Below the pieces are notes generated by a model. It did no database searches. It saw nothing but the letters and a program-made list of their open reading frames with translations, and was not told where the DNA came from. From Cepaea nemoralis (taxonomy: Eukaryota > Mollusca > Gastropoda > Stylommatophora > Helicidae), in NCBI GenBank assembly GCA_014155875.1, contig JACEFZ010022384.1:129501-193500 (forward strand): DNA of 64,000 nt, given 5' to 3'. Below are positions 10,352 through 21,499 of the stretch, piece by piece (positions within the stretch are counted from its first letter, which is position 1; each line of letters opens with the position of its first letter). The position numbers and the translations under genes are program-made.

Positions 10352-10374
10352 ACTCAACACTTACTACCAGGTAT

Positions 10375-10620
10375 TGATTGTCATGGGTGTGGCAGTGACT
10401 AGCATGTTTGCCTGCCAGTCCCATGGCCATATGTTCCCCATCAAGGCGTGTTTTTTAAAAAAAAAATTTAATTGGGCTTCCAAGTTGACAAAGCCTAAAC
10501 TGGGTAAAAGAAAAAGTTTAGGGAAGTAAAAGCCACCAGAATTATGTTGACCATATGACCTTTCAGGTGTTGATTGGTCTATACAAATATGCCCAGTCGA
10601 GGCAGGGAAAAGAGTCCTTT
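10375..10620 (+). mobile_element. SINE family A copy
   Basis: GTGGCAGTGACTAGCATGTT, ATCAAGGCGTGTTTTTTAAA, TTGGGCTTCCAAGTTGACA, CCACCAGAATTATGTTGACC. Family order preserved, moderately diverged. Confidence 0.65.
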
Positions 10621-10635
10621 AGTTTAATTTTTACT

Positions 10636-11244
10636 TATTGATTGTCATAAAATAGGTTCATTCTGCATGAGGTCAATATTTAGTGCCTGATATTGATTGT
10701 CATATTGTCACAAAATGGGTTCATTCTGCATGGGGTCAATATTTAGTGCCCGATATTGATTGTCATAAAATGGGTTCATTCTGCTTGGGGTCAATATTTA
10801 GTGCCCGATATTGATTGTCGTAAAATGGGTTTATTCTGCATGAGGTCAATATTTAGTGCCCGATATTGATTGTCGTAAAATGTGTTCATTCTGCATGGGG
10901 TCAATATTTAGTGCCCAATATTGATTGTCATAAAATGGGTTCATTCTGCATGAGGTCAATATTTAGTGTCCGATATTTATTATCATAAAATTGGTTCATT
11001 CTCCATGGGGTCAATATTTAGTGCCCGATATTGATTGTCATAAAATGGGATCATTTTGCATGGAGCCAATATTTAGTGCCCGATATTGATTGTCATAAAA
11101 TGGGTTCATTCTGCATGGAGTCAATATTTAGCACCCAATATTGATTGTCATAAAATGGGTTAATTAGGCATGGAGTCAATATTTAGTACCTGATATTGAT
11201 TGTCATAGAACTGGTTAATTCTGCAAGGAGAATACTAATTTAGT
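10636..11244. repeat. 55 bp tandem repeat, about 11 copies
   Basis: Unit containing GTGCCCGATATTGATTGTCA and GGGTTCATTCTGCATGGGG; copies start at 10746, 10801 and so on at 55 bp. The array is interrupted at 11248 by a SINE and resumes, diverged, at 11870. Confidence 0.95.
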
Positions 11245-11247
11245 ACT

Positions 11248-11397
11248 TCTTCTTCTTCTGCGTTCATCTGGAGTTTATTTTTTTTTTTTGGACGTGATTG
11301 CGTTGTGCCTGTTTACAGCAGAGCTGCGTTCTTGCGCCGTTAGGCCGACACATCAGACTTCTGCTGGCATTTGTTGACCGGGTTAACCTTCCTGGGC
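11248..11397 (-). mobile_element. SINE family C copy with 12 bp target duplication
   Basis: A 150 bp unit in reverse: (TTC)n tail, GCAGAGCTGCGTTCTTGCGC, ending CGGGTTAACCTTCCTGGG. It is flanked by identical TAATTTAGTACT at 11236-11247 and 11398-11409. Other copies: 18080-18231, 50527-50676, 58790-58894 and 60906-61065. Confidence 0.9.
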
Positions 11398-11404
11398 TAA
11401 TTTA

Positions 11405-11830
11405 GTACTAGACATCTCATCTCATCTCATCTCTCATCTCATCTTGTTCCTCTTATACCTTGCGGTGTCGAGGTGAAGTATAAACAGCGGAAGAGTGCCC
11501 GCTTATGGGCTTCATGAATAAATATTCCCATGGACTGTTATTCCCTGCATCCATCGTTTACATGGTCAGCCTCTTCCTCTGCTTGAATGTGGTCTGTACA
11601 TCATTGCTTGTTGTGGTATACTGTTAGTTGGTAACCTACTTGCATGGCCAAACCATTTGACTTGCTGCCTTCTAATAAAATCTAGTGCAGCTACAACCCC
11701 CACTTTAGTCCTGATTTCTTCATTTCTGATCTTATCTCTTCTTGATACATTGAGTATTCTTCTCAGGAACATCATTTCTGTTGTTGTGATTTTTCTTTTC
11801 TCTTTTTCTGTCATTGTCCAAGTTTGGCAT
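11405..11830 (-). mobile_element. Non-LTR retrotransposon RT C-terminal relic (family 1)
   Basis: Reverse frame 11814-11566: ILNVSRRDKIRNEEIRTKVG, FIRRQQVKWFGHASRLPTNS. Paralogue of 8380-8755. It inserted into, or next to, the 55 bp array. Confidence 0.8.
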
Positions 11831-11869
11831 TGGTAACATAGAGTTGATAGGAAGATTGTGTTGTACTAG

Positions 11870-12200
11870 AAATCAAATGGGTTAATTCTACAAGAAGTCA
11901 ATACTCAACATCTAGTACCAATAGATCAATAGATTGTCATAAAATGAGTAAATTCTACAGGGAGTCTGTAGTCAACATTTAATGTCAGATATTGATTGCC
12001 ATGAAATGGGTTAATTCAACAGAAGGAATACTCAACATTGAATACCAGATACTGATTGTCAAAAAAGGGGTTATTTTTTTCAAGAAGTCAATACTCAACA
12101 TTTACTAATGAATATTGATTGTCATAACATAGGTTAATTCTACAAGGAGTTAATACTCAACATTTAGTAATGGATATTGATTGTTTTACAATAGGTTAAT
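11870..12200. repeat. Diverged continuation of the 55 bp array
   Basis: Units with GGTTAATTCTACAAGGAGT, CAATACTCAACATTTAGTA and GATATTGATTGTCATAAA. They are more diverged than 10636-11244 and about 60 bp long. Confidence 0.8.
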
Positions 12201-12417
12201 TATATATTAAATAAATGGGCTTATATCTAGATTTGATTGATTACTCATAAAGGCTAACCCAGTTAACAAATACCAGGATGAAACTGCATTTTTTGACCTT
12301 TTGGTCAAAATATCACAGCTCTGCTTTAAACAGGCACAACACACTCAATAGAATATATTTGATGAACAAAGAATTATTTATTGTTATAAATGAGTTAATT
12401 CAGCTACTTAACAACAG

Positions 12418-12768
12418 GCGCAGGAGCCGAAGCTATAACAAAGACTACACTGGTGCCAAGGGTGATTCCGATGCGGCTGCTTTAAGCTCCCGGAAACGCA
12501 GCAGAGCCAGCACTAATGTCAAAAAAGATTTAGATGCTGCAACTATATGCTCTCGGAGACACAGCAGAAACTACAATGATGTCAAGAGTGGTTCAGAACC
12601 TGCCAGTTTAAGCTCACGGAGACACAGCAGAGACTACAGCGATGTCAGGGGTGATTCAGAAGCTACCCTTAGGAGGCACAGGAAATCAAAGCGTGAAAGC
12701 TTACCCTCGGTTGCAAAGAGGTCATTGAATCATATTAGACGGGCAAAATCAGCAAGTTCATTTTCAAG
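12418..12768 (+). CDS. Exon 7, RS-rich exon with internal repeats
   Basis: Acceptor TTAACAACAG at 12408-12417 and donor TTCAAG|GTAGTT at 12768/12769. It has 116 full codons and is phase 2 at both ends. It contains three imperfect copies of a roughly 24-residue unit built on SSRRHSRDYSDVRGDSEA, rich in Arg-Ser dipeptides, then a basic tail (HRKSKRESLPSVAKRSLN). A TAG lies directly after the donor, so failure to splice would truncate the protein here. Probably disordered and a phosphorylation substrate, judged by composition only. Confidence 0.85.
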
Positions 12769-12964
12769 GTAGTTATAAATAATCAAATTGTCATGTGAAA
12801 ACATTGTGTTCACTGTAGAAATATGCTCTGCCTGATATGTGAGTGTTTTATCTGTAAATTATGAGTTTTCTGTGTCAGAAAAGAGTGCACTTGGTGAAGT
12901 ATGTAGACGAGAGAAAGTAGATAAGAAGAGTACGTGGAAGAAGAAAGTAGATGAGAAGAGTATG

Positions 12965-15900
12965 TAGAAGAGGACATATAATGTAATTAAAAAGGGAGAG
13001 GTGACATATAATGTATGTAAGAAGGGAGAGGTGACATATAATGTAAGTGAGAAGGGAGAGGTGACATATAATGTAATTAAGAAAGGAGAAGTGACATATA
13101 ATGTATGTAAGGAGGGAGAGGTGACATATAATGTAAGTAAGAAGGGAGAGGTGACATATAATGTAATTAAGAAAGGAGAAGTGACATATAATGTATGTAA
13201 GAAGAGAGAGGTGACAAATAATGTAATTAAGAAAGGAGAAGTGACATATAATGTAAGTAAGAAGGGAGAGGTGACATATAATGTAAGTAAGGAGGGAGAG
13301 GTGACATATAATGTAATTAAAAAGGGAGAAGTGACATATAATGTATGTAAGAAGGGAGAGGTGACATATAATGTAAGTAAGAAGGGAGATGTGACATATA
13401 ATGTATGTAAGGAGGGAGAAGTGACATATAATGTAATTAAGAAAGGAGAAGTGACATATAATGTATTGAGGAGGGAGAAGTGACATATAATGTATGTAAG
13501 GAGGGAGAAATGACATATAATGTATGTAAGGAGGGAGAAGTGGCATATAATGTAATTAAAAAGGGAGAGGTGACATATAATGTAAGTAAGAAGGGAGAAG
13601 TGACATATAATGTAAGTAAGAAGGGAGAAGTGACATATAATGTATGTAAGGAGGGAGAAGTGACATATAATGTATGTAAGGAGGGAGAAGTGACATATAA
13701 TGTATGTAAGGAGGGAGAAGTGACATATAATGTATGTAAGGAGGGAGAAATGACATATAATGTATGTAAGGAGGGAGAAGTGACATATAATGTAATTAAA
13801 AAGGGAGAGGTGATATATAATGTAAGTAAGAAGGGAGAAGTGACATATAATGTATGTAAGGAGGGATAAGTGACAAATAATGTAATTAAGAAAGGAGAAG
13901 TGACATATAATGTAAGTAAGAAGGGAGAGGTGACATATAATGTAAGTAAGGAGGGAGAGGTGACATATAATGTAATTAAAAAGGGAGAAGTGACATATAA
14001 TGTATGTAAGAAGGGAGAGGTGACATATAATGTAATTAAGAAAGGAGAAGTGACATATAATGTATGTAAGGAGGGAGAAGTGACATATAATGTAATTAAG
14101 AAAGGAGAAGTGACATATAATGTATTGAGGAGGGAGAAGTGACATATAATGTATGTAAGGAGGGAGAAATGACATATAATGTATGTAAGGAGGGAGAAGT
14201 GGCATATAATGTAATTAAAAAGGGAGAGGTGACATATAATGTAAGTAAGAAGGGAGAAGTGACATATAATGTAAGTAAGAAGGGAGAAGTGACATATAAT
14301 GTATGTAAGGAGGGAGAAGTGACATATAATGTATGTAAGGAGGGAGAAGTGACATATAATGTATGTAAGGAGGGAGAAGTGACATATAATGTATGTAAGG
14401 AGGGAGAAATGACATATAATGTATGTAAGGAGGGAGAAGTGACATATAATGTAATTAAAAAGGGAGAGGTGATATATAATGTAAGTAAGAAGGGAGAAGT
14501 GACATATAATGTATGTAAGGAGGGATAAGTGACATATAATGTAATTAAAAAGGGAGAGGTGATATATAATGTAAGGGAGAAGTGACATATAATGTATGTA
14601 AGGAGGGAGAAGTGACATATAATGTAATTAAAAAGGGAGTGCTGACATATAATGTAAGTAAGAAGTTAGAAGTGACATATAATGTATGTAAGGAGGGAGA
14701 AGTGACATATAATGTAATTAAAAAGGGAGAGGTGGCATATAATGTATGTAAGAAGGGAGAAGTGACATATAATGTATGTAAGAAGGGAGTGCTGACATAT
14801 ATTGTAAGTGAGAAGGAAGAAGTGACATATAATGTATGTAAGAAGGGAGTGCTGACTTATATTGTAAGTGAGAAGGGAGAGGTGACATATAATGTAAGTA
14901 AGAAGGGAGAAGTGACATATAATGTATGTAAGGAGGGAGAAGTGACATATAATGTATGTAAGAAGGGAGTGCTGACATATATTGTAAGTGAGAAGGGAGA
15001 GGTGACATATAATGTAAGTGAGAAGGGAGAAGTGACATATAATGTATGTAAGGAGGGAGAAGTGACATATAATGTAAGTAAGAAGGGAATGCTGACATAT
15101 ATTGAAAGTGAGAAGGGAGAGGTGACATATAATGTATGTAAGGAGGGAGAAGTGACATATATTGTAAGTGAGAAGGGAGAGGTGACATATAATGTATGTA
15201 AGGAGGGAGAAGTGACATATAATGTATGTAAGAAGGGAGAGGTGACATATAATGTATGTAAGAAGGGAGATGTGACATATAATGTATGTAAGAAGGGAGA
15301 GGTGATATATAATGTATGTAAGAAGGGAGTGCTGACATATATTGTAAGTGAGAAGGGAGAAGTGACATATAATGTATGTAAGGAGGGATAAGTGACATAT
15401 AATGTAAGTAAGAAGGGAATGCTGACATATATTGTAAGTGAGAAGGGAGAGGTGACATATAATGTATGTAAGGAGGGAGAAGTGACATATATTGTAAGTG
15501 AGAAGGGAGAGGTGACATATAATGTATGTAATAAGGGAGAAGTGACGTATAATGTATGTAAGAAGGGAGAGGTGACATATAATGTATGTAAGAAGGGAGA
15601 GGTGACATATAATGTATGTAAGAAGGGAGAAGTGACATATAATGTATGTAAGAAGGGAGAGGTGACATATAATGTATGTAAGAAGGGACTGCTGACATAT
15701 AATGTATGTAAGAAGGGAGAGGTGACATATAATGTATGTAAGAAGGGAGAGGTGACATATAATGTATGTAAGAAGGGAGAGGTGACATATAATGTATGTA
15801 AGAAGGGAGAGGTGACATATAATGTAAGTAAGAAGGGAGAAGTGACATATAATGTAAGTAAGGAGGGAGAAGTGACATATAATGTAAGTAAGAAGGGAGA

Positions 15901-16240
15901 AGGGACATATAATGTATGTAAGAAGGGAGTGCTGACATATAATGTATGTAAGAAGGGAGAAGTGACATATGAAGTGACTAACATGGAAGAAGTGAATATA
16001 ATGTATGTAAAAAGGGAGAAGTGACATATACTGTAAGTAAGAAGGGAAAAGTGACATGAAATGAATAAGAAGGGAGAAGTGACATGAAGTGAGTAAGAAG
16101 GGAGAAGTGACATATACTGTAAGTAAGAAGGGAGAAGTGACATATACTGTAAGTAAGAAGGGAGAAGTGACATATACTGTAAGTAAGAAGGGAGAAGTGA
16201 CATATACTGTAAGTAAGAAGGGAGAAGTGGCATATAAAAT
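12965..16240. repeat. 30 bp minisatellite, about 108 copies
   Basis: Unit GTGACATATAATGTAAGTAA + GAAGGGAGAG, 30 bp = 10 codons, so several frames are open for hundreds of codons on both strands (for example VTYNVSKKGE repeats on +). Variants alternate GTAATTAA, GTATGTAA and GTAAGTAA. One 659 bp block is present twice (about 13480 and 14139). Copies degrade after 15960. It starts about 200 bases after exon 7. I treat it as non-coding. Confidence 0.97.
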
Positions 16241-16317
16241 GAGTAATTAAATAAAGAACCCTTATACGTGCCTAAGGCACATATGGGCATATGATACAGA
16301 TGTGTATTGTGATCAAA

Positions 16318-16400
16318 TATTGCATATGTGGCGGGTGATGTGGTCAGAATCATGCCAGCCGCCTTTACTTCCCAATACATTTCCTGGTACCCATATACAT
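16318..16400 (-). mobile_element. SINE family A fragment, reversed
   Basis: GGGTGATGTGGTCAGAATCA, GCCGCCTTTACTTCCCAAT and CATTTCCTGGTACCCAT, the reverse of the family A body. Confidence 0.65.
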
Positions 16401-16404
16401 ATAA

Positions 16405-16800
16405 TGTAAGTAAGACGAGCAGTCAAGCTGAAAAACATCTGGTGGCTGTGGAAATGTGGTTTCTGAGGAGAATGCAAAGAATATCACGGACAGTCAGAAA
16501 AACCAATGACCAAGTCCTACAAGAAACAAATGAAAATTGTAAACTGATTAAAGAAATTAGATGTAGACTGTCACAATTTTTTGGGCATGTTATGAGAAGA
16601 AATAAATTGGAGAACTTGGTGACAACTGGCAAGATCGAGGGGAAGAGAACATGGGGAGGGCAGAGAAGTAAATACAAGGATGGCTTGGCCACGTGGTATG
16701 GTCAAGACAAGAACATTGAATTGATCCACGACTCTGGTGATCGTGTGAAATGGCGAATCATGACCACCCACGCTTATCGGCATGGTACATGATGAATGGA
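16405..16800 (+). mobile_element. Non-LTR retrotransposon RT C-terminal relic (family 2)
   Basis: Forward frame: TSSQAEKHLVAVEMWFLRRM, QVLQETNENCKLIKEIRCRL, FFGHVMRRNKLENLVTTGKI, DSGDRVKWRIMTTHAYRHGT, then the 3' end ACATGATGAATGGATGG. The last ~130 codons and 3' end of the element; 5'-truncated. Confidence 0.85.
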
Positions 16801-16829
16801 TGGATACACATTCTAGGCATGTGTTGACC

Positions 16830-17100
16830 TGAAAGGCTGGGTCAATTAATTTAAAAAATCCACCCTGGTGTGTAGTCAAATTGCCGGATTGGCAGACAAG
16901 CATCTAACCACTGCAATACCGTGGTTCCTGTCATAAAATGGGCCAGGATGTGGTCACCAGGTCCCTTCTTCATCACCCTGATGTGTAGTCGAACCTGTGA
17001 TCACCGGATTGACAGACAAGCATCTAACCACTGTAATACCCTGCTTCCTGGCATACAATGGGCCAGGATGTGGTCACCAGGCCCCTACTTTATCACTTTT
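16830..17100 (-). mobile_element. Duplicated SINE family A head, reversed
   Basis: CGGATTGGCAGACAAGCATCT at about 16884 recurs at about 17003, each followed by AACCACTG-AATACC-CTTCCTG. This is the reverse of the A-box/B-box region, in two tandem partial copies about 120 bp apart. Confidence 0.55.
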
Positions 17101-17129
17101 CATGAAATTCTCAGAAATGTTTTATTTTT

Positions 17130-17265
17130 CGCTTGCTCGCTTTGAACTCATGCGAAGACCATACACACTACTTCTGAATTTTGTGTGTGGATTATCTTTC
17201 CCTATTACCAGTGTCCCTCGCCATCAGGCAAACCCACTCCGACTTCTGAGGCACTTTTAATTTAC
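17130..17265. repeat. Dispersed repeat shared with 62285-62345
   Basis: GTGTGTGGATTATCTTTCCC and CCTCGCCATCAGGCAAACCC are found reverse-complemented at 62285-62345. The left part (CTCGCTTTGAACTCATG) also occurs at 57266-57310. Family unknown. Confidence 0.6.
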
Positions 17266-17314
17266 ATCTCCAAGTCAAGGACGAGAAGTCAACATTTTAG
17301 TCCAACTGTCCGGT

Positions 17315-17402
17315 GTAGGGGTTGAACCCCTTACCTTGGCATCTGCACAACAGATGTTCAAGAATGCGTGTTCTTACCCATTCAGCCATGCTGTCTTCCA
17401 TT
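17315..17402 (-). mobile_element. tRNA-like SINE head, reversed
   Basis: Read on the minus strand: an A-box-like ATGGCTGAATGGGTAAGAAC and a B-box GGGTTCAACCCC at tRNA-like spacing with a long variable arm. No pairing acceptor stem, so a SINE or pseudogene rather than a working tRNA. Confidence 0.5.
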
Positions 17403-18079
17403 TTTCTCAGGACTTGATATACAGTAGATCAAAGCTGCGTGAGGTGCAGCTGCGAGTTCTTTTCCTTATTGATGTTTTCCTCTCCCAGTCATGCCTATGG
17501 TGTGATATCTTGCAACAGAATCTTGCCTTCCTTCATTTCTCATGTATTACACAAAAATATCAATTGGGAAACCACTTTGAGACCACTAAGACGGTTCATA
17601 AATTAACACACATGTATTGCTTGGTGCTTATAGAAGGAGAAGAAGGAAGTAGAGACTAGAGGATGCACTAGACAACATGAAAATTTAAAGCTATAGTTAC
17701 TGACCACGATTCAAACATGTCACATCCAAATGACGACAGGAGTCTCACTGCGGAACAAGTGTACTTGGATGCATGACCAACTAGACAACATGGAAGTGCA
17801 GTGCCACTCAAAGACTTAGTCTTCAAAAAGTGTTGCCATGGGTTTTCTGAAGCAAGATTGTCTCTGAGGATGACATCTCTAGCAAAACACTACATTTAAC
17901 ATGTTTTTGTTGTTTAACCAAGGATATTTTCAGCTCTGACAGTGCTGTGTCTACAACACACAAACTTGTCACTTTGGCTCATGAGTAAATTAGCAGAATA
18001 CATCAACAATGTTTCATTCATCAAGATCATTACCATCATATACAACCATAATTTACAAGACAGATTCAGTCATTCAAAC
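17403..18079. other. Intron 7, nothing recognised
   Basis: AT-rich sequence without convincing coding, RNA or repeat signals. The short open frames here lack homology I recognise. Confidence 0.5.
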
Positions 18080-18231
18080 CCCGGGAAGGTTAAACCGGTC
18101 AACAAATGCCTGCAGAAGTCGGATGTGTCGGCCTAACAGTGCAAGAACGCAGCTCTGCTGTAAACAGGCACAACGCAATCACGTCTGAAAAGAAAAAAAA
18201 ACTAACTCCGGATGAACGCAGAAGAAGAAGA
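18080..18231 (+). mobile_element. SINE family C copy with 12 bp target duplication
   Basis: Starts CCCCGGGAAGGTTAAACCGG, contains ACGCAGCTCTGCTGTAAACA, ends (GAA)n. Flanked by AGTCATTCAAAC at 18068-18079 and 18232-18243. Confidence 0.92.
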
Positions 18232-18539
18232 AGTCATTCAAACTAAAGACTGCATTGGAGTGTTCATGAATATTATTTCAGCAGATGTGAATATATACAT
18301 GCATGCATGCTTTCATCCATCCATTCATCCACCCATCCATCCATTGAAAAGACTCATCATGTTATCCACCCTGGCGCCACCTGATGTTATCTGACTCCAA
18401 CACCCCAAATCATCACTGAACGGACAGCGATTTATAGATGCTGAGAAGATTGTTGTCAATGCAGTTGAGAGTGCCTTCAAAGAATGGATTCCAGGAATCC
18501 ATTCTAAACATCTGTTTTACCATCTGTATCTATTTAGCC

Positions 18540-18750
18540 AGCTCTGTAGTGAAGGGGTTACGGACGCAATTCATAATCCTGCATACCGTGTTCGAAACTC
18601 ATCTGCGGGCGATTTGTCAGCAGACCACCTTGTGTTGGTTTTCATACAATGGTATGAGTGCCGGTCATTAAAAAAGCAGTCGCAAACTACTGAACATAAA
18701 AATGCCAAGAGACCACAAATAGCCAACAAATGTTGGGGTTAACTGCAACA
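18540..18750 (+). mobile_element. SINE family B copy
   Basis: AGGGGTTACGGACGCAATTC, B-box GTGTTCGAAACTC, GAGTGCCGGTCATT, GCAAACTACTGAACATAAA. Ends about 60 bases before the exon 8 acceptor. Confidence 0.75.
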
Positions 18751-18811
18751 TCCGATGAAGGAAATGCAACTAACTTTTAATTTAATTGATTTGTTCCATT
18801 TATCATTACAG

Positions 18812-21035
18812 CAGAACAGCCAGCAGACGATCAAGACAGCACAGTGCTGATTCAGAAGGAAGAGTCAGCACATCCAGCAGATCCCACCAGCAAACAGTGT
18901 TGGGTCCCCCAGTCACGGAGCAATCAGCTGCCATACATGACACCCCTAAAACAAGCTACTCGCGCATCCACGAGATCTGTGAGCCCGGTTAAGAGTGCTT
19001 CACCAAGAGAACGACTGCTGTCGAAAAAATTAGCTGAGGAGACGATAAATGAACTCATCGGCGTGCTGGAGGATTACATAGAGAACAAGTCAGAGAGTAT
19101 GCAACACAGTGAAAGCAGAAACAGTCCAATACAGTCTTCGTATAAATCAGGCGAGGCTTCTAGGTCAGAGCCGACAAGTGGACAAACGTTTAATGTGTAT
19201 TCAAGTTTGATTAGTGAGTCGCCATCATCCAGACAGTGGTCAAGAATGTCATCTAAGCTTCCGGATCACCTGTCTTCGGCATCGTTTAGTCCCACAGCTC
19301 GGGAGCGCTCGTTGGTGTCGGAGGCACAGAATGATTTGCAAGATTCACATACTTTAAGCAAGCAGAGTTTCACAAAGGATATTAGCAGTGTTCAGAGTGC
19401 AGGCTGGTCCAGTGGGAGTCCTCAGAAGAGTGAGATCAGGCAAAGTCTTATAGACAACAGGCTAAGTCAGCAGACATTTGATGGTGGCAGAATGAGCAGG
19501 AAAGATCTTGATGAGCCGAGAATAGTTCATAATGATCTAGAAGAAAGCAAGCAGAGCCTTAATGAGGTAAAAATAAGTAGAAATAGCCTTAATGAAACTA
19601 GAATGAGTAGACCAAATTTCAGTGATGCACGCCTGAGTTCTCCAGATTTTAAAAGCACAGTGAGTAAACAAATTGATCTTGCAATGAGCACAAATCTTCA
19701 GAATGTTTCACAAGAAGAAATGAAATCAATTAGAAGTAGCTTTAATGAACCGAGAATGACTACACAGAGTTTTGGTGATGCACGCATGAGTTCTCCAGAT
19801 TTTAAAAGCAGCATGAGCAAAAATCTTCAGAAAATTTCACAAGATTATAGCCAAATAAGAATTAATCAAGGAGAGCTTCATTCCACGAGATTGAGTAAGC
19901 AAAATGAAGCCAGTATAAGCAGACAAAATGTTGAGGAAGCTAAAATAAATCAAGAGCAGCCTGCACAAGCTAGGATAAGACAATATGAATACCTGAAAAC
20001 TAAAACAAGCCAAAAAGACCTTGGTGAATCTTACCAAACAAGAGGCAGCCAAAGAGATATTAAGCCATCTAGATCTGGTAGACAGAGTTCTGAAGGGAAG
20101 AGAAAGAGTATGGAAGACATCAGTGACAAAGCCAGTAAAAGAAAAAATGGTCAGAGTAAGAAAATAGAGAACTATATCACCAACTCCAGACAATGCAAAC
20201 AGTTTTGTGACCAGCTCAGGTTGAGTAGAAAAAGCTTGAATGAAAATGAATTGAGTGGTAAAAGTGTGGCAATGGATAAACACAACCTTGAGAAAATTAG
20301 GAGTGAGAATCGCAGTGGCATGGCTGAAATTAATAGAGTGCAAATTGAAAGACAAAGACAGTTGGCGAGGGAGTGTGCTGATGTTGTTCGACGGCGTATA
20401 GCAAGTATTTCTCCTCCTCCCTCTGGGAGCAGGCATACACAGTCCTGCAAACAAATGTGTGCATCCACTTCCCCACCTCGTGTGAGAAGAGACGTAGACA
20501 AAATCTGCAGCAGGTATGAAACTAATAGTCTAGCTAACTCTGAGTCAACAGGTTTAAAAAATACCTCAGAGTTATCTGACCATGGCATGAAGAAACTCAG
20601 CAAAATAATAAATAGCCCCCTTTCTGTGATTTCTGAATCAAAAGACTATCAATCATCTAACACTGAGATACAAGAACTTGAGCCAGACGTGGAAACAAAT
20701 AATATGGAAGATGTAAGCACAAACAGAAATGCATCAGATCCTAAAAAAAGTGACATTTGCAACTGTTCACCAAGACAGATAAGAATGTCAGCATCACCAG
20801 ACAGATGCAGACACAGAAGAGCAACACCACCTTTGACGCCAAGGATGCCGGAGGACTGTAAATTCTACATGCAGCCAAGATGTGATAACAGCGACTCTTC
20901 TGGTTCGCGGGACCCATTGTTATTTTCTTCACAAGAGACCAACCTCAGCTGTATTGATGATGATGGCTCTGATTTGAGCTACAAGTCTCCCATTGTAATC
21001 AAAAAACCTAGGCCAAAAGTTTCAAGACGCCAGAG
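18812..21035 (+). CDS. Exon 8, long Ser-rich exon with an apparent frameshift
   Basis: Acceptor CATTACAG at 18804-18811 (followed by CAG, a NAGNAG pair) and donor CAGAG|GTGAGT at 21035/21036. In the frame delivered by exon 7 it reads SRTASRRSRQHSADSEGR, continuing the RS theme of exon 7, but meets TAA at 18990-18992. The next frame is open from the exon start to 21035 and carries the clearly coding remainder (about 680 codons). The exon is 2224 nt, one more than a multiple of three, so one extra base explains both facts. The body has a helical stretch (LAEETINELIGVLEDYIENK, 19030-19089) and then degenerate 11-14 residue repeats of the type S-x-LNE-x-R-x-S-R (19440-20050). Arg/Ser segments and SPPP/SPxR motifs follow near the end. 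Confidence 0.8.
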
Positions 21036-21499
21036 GTGAGTTACTGTTGGTCACAGTTGTCAATTTTGATGAAATTTTAGTAGATTATTTTCATTTTAAT
21101 GTTAATGCTTTCATCGGGTGATCATAAGGTTAGGATACCAGTCTTGTACATCAGAGAACCTAAGATCTAATCTCTGGTAAGGCAAGGATTTGTATGTATT
21201 GGAGGTAAAAGGCAAAATCCCGGCCTCAACACTGTGTGGTGGCATCATCTCAAAACATGCCCTACCAACTGGCATAGATGTTCTTGCATCTCCCCATATC
21301 ATGTTCCCTGAGGTTCTGGATCAATTCCATGGGTATTCCTCAATGCCACCATCCCAGTTCATCCAGCAGCATCAATTCTCTTTTGTGTACCGCTGCTTCT
21401 TCTACCGCTGATCTTTCTGGTCATCACGATGTTCTCTAATGACTCTTCTCATTACTTTACCAAAGAGCTTTGTTTGTCACCTTCTTATATTTGTAAGAC
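21036..21499. other. Intron 8 start, nothing firm
   Basis: About 21115-21420 reads as retroelement 3'-region debris (short reverse and forward frames), but I cannot assign it. No host exon seen. Confidence 0.3.

Noticed and set aside
12859..16380. Long overlapping open frames of 200-507 codons on both strands (VTYNVCKKGE / LYVTSPFLHT repeats)
   Set aside because: They are by-products of a stop-poor 30 bp unit; both strands and several frames are open at once, copies shift frame freely, and no splice sites or flanking coding sequence support them.
18844..18990. Translation start of a separate gene inside exon 8
   Set aside because: There is no promoter or ATG context; the upstream acceptor and the RS-rich continuation from exon 7 show it to be an internal exon with a frame conflict.
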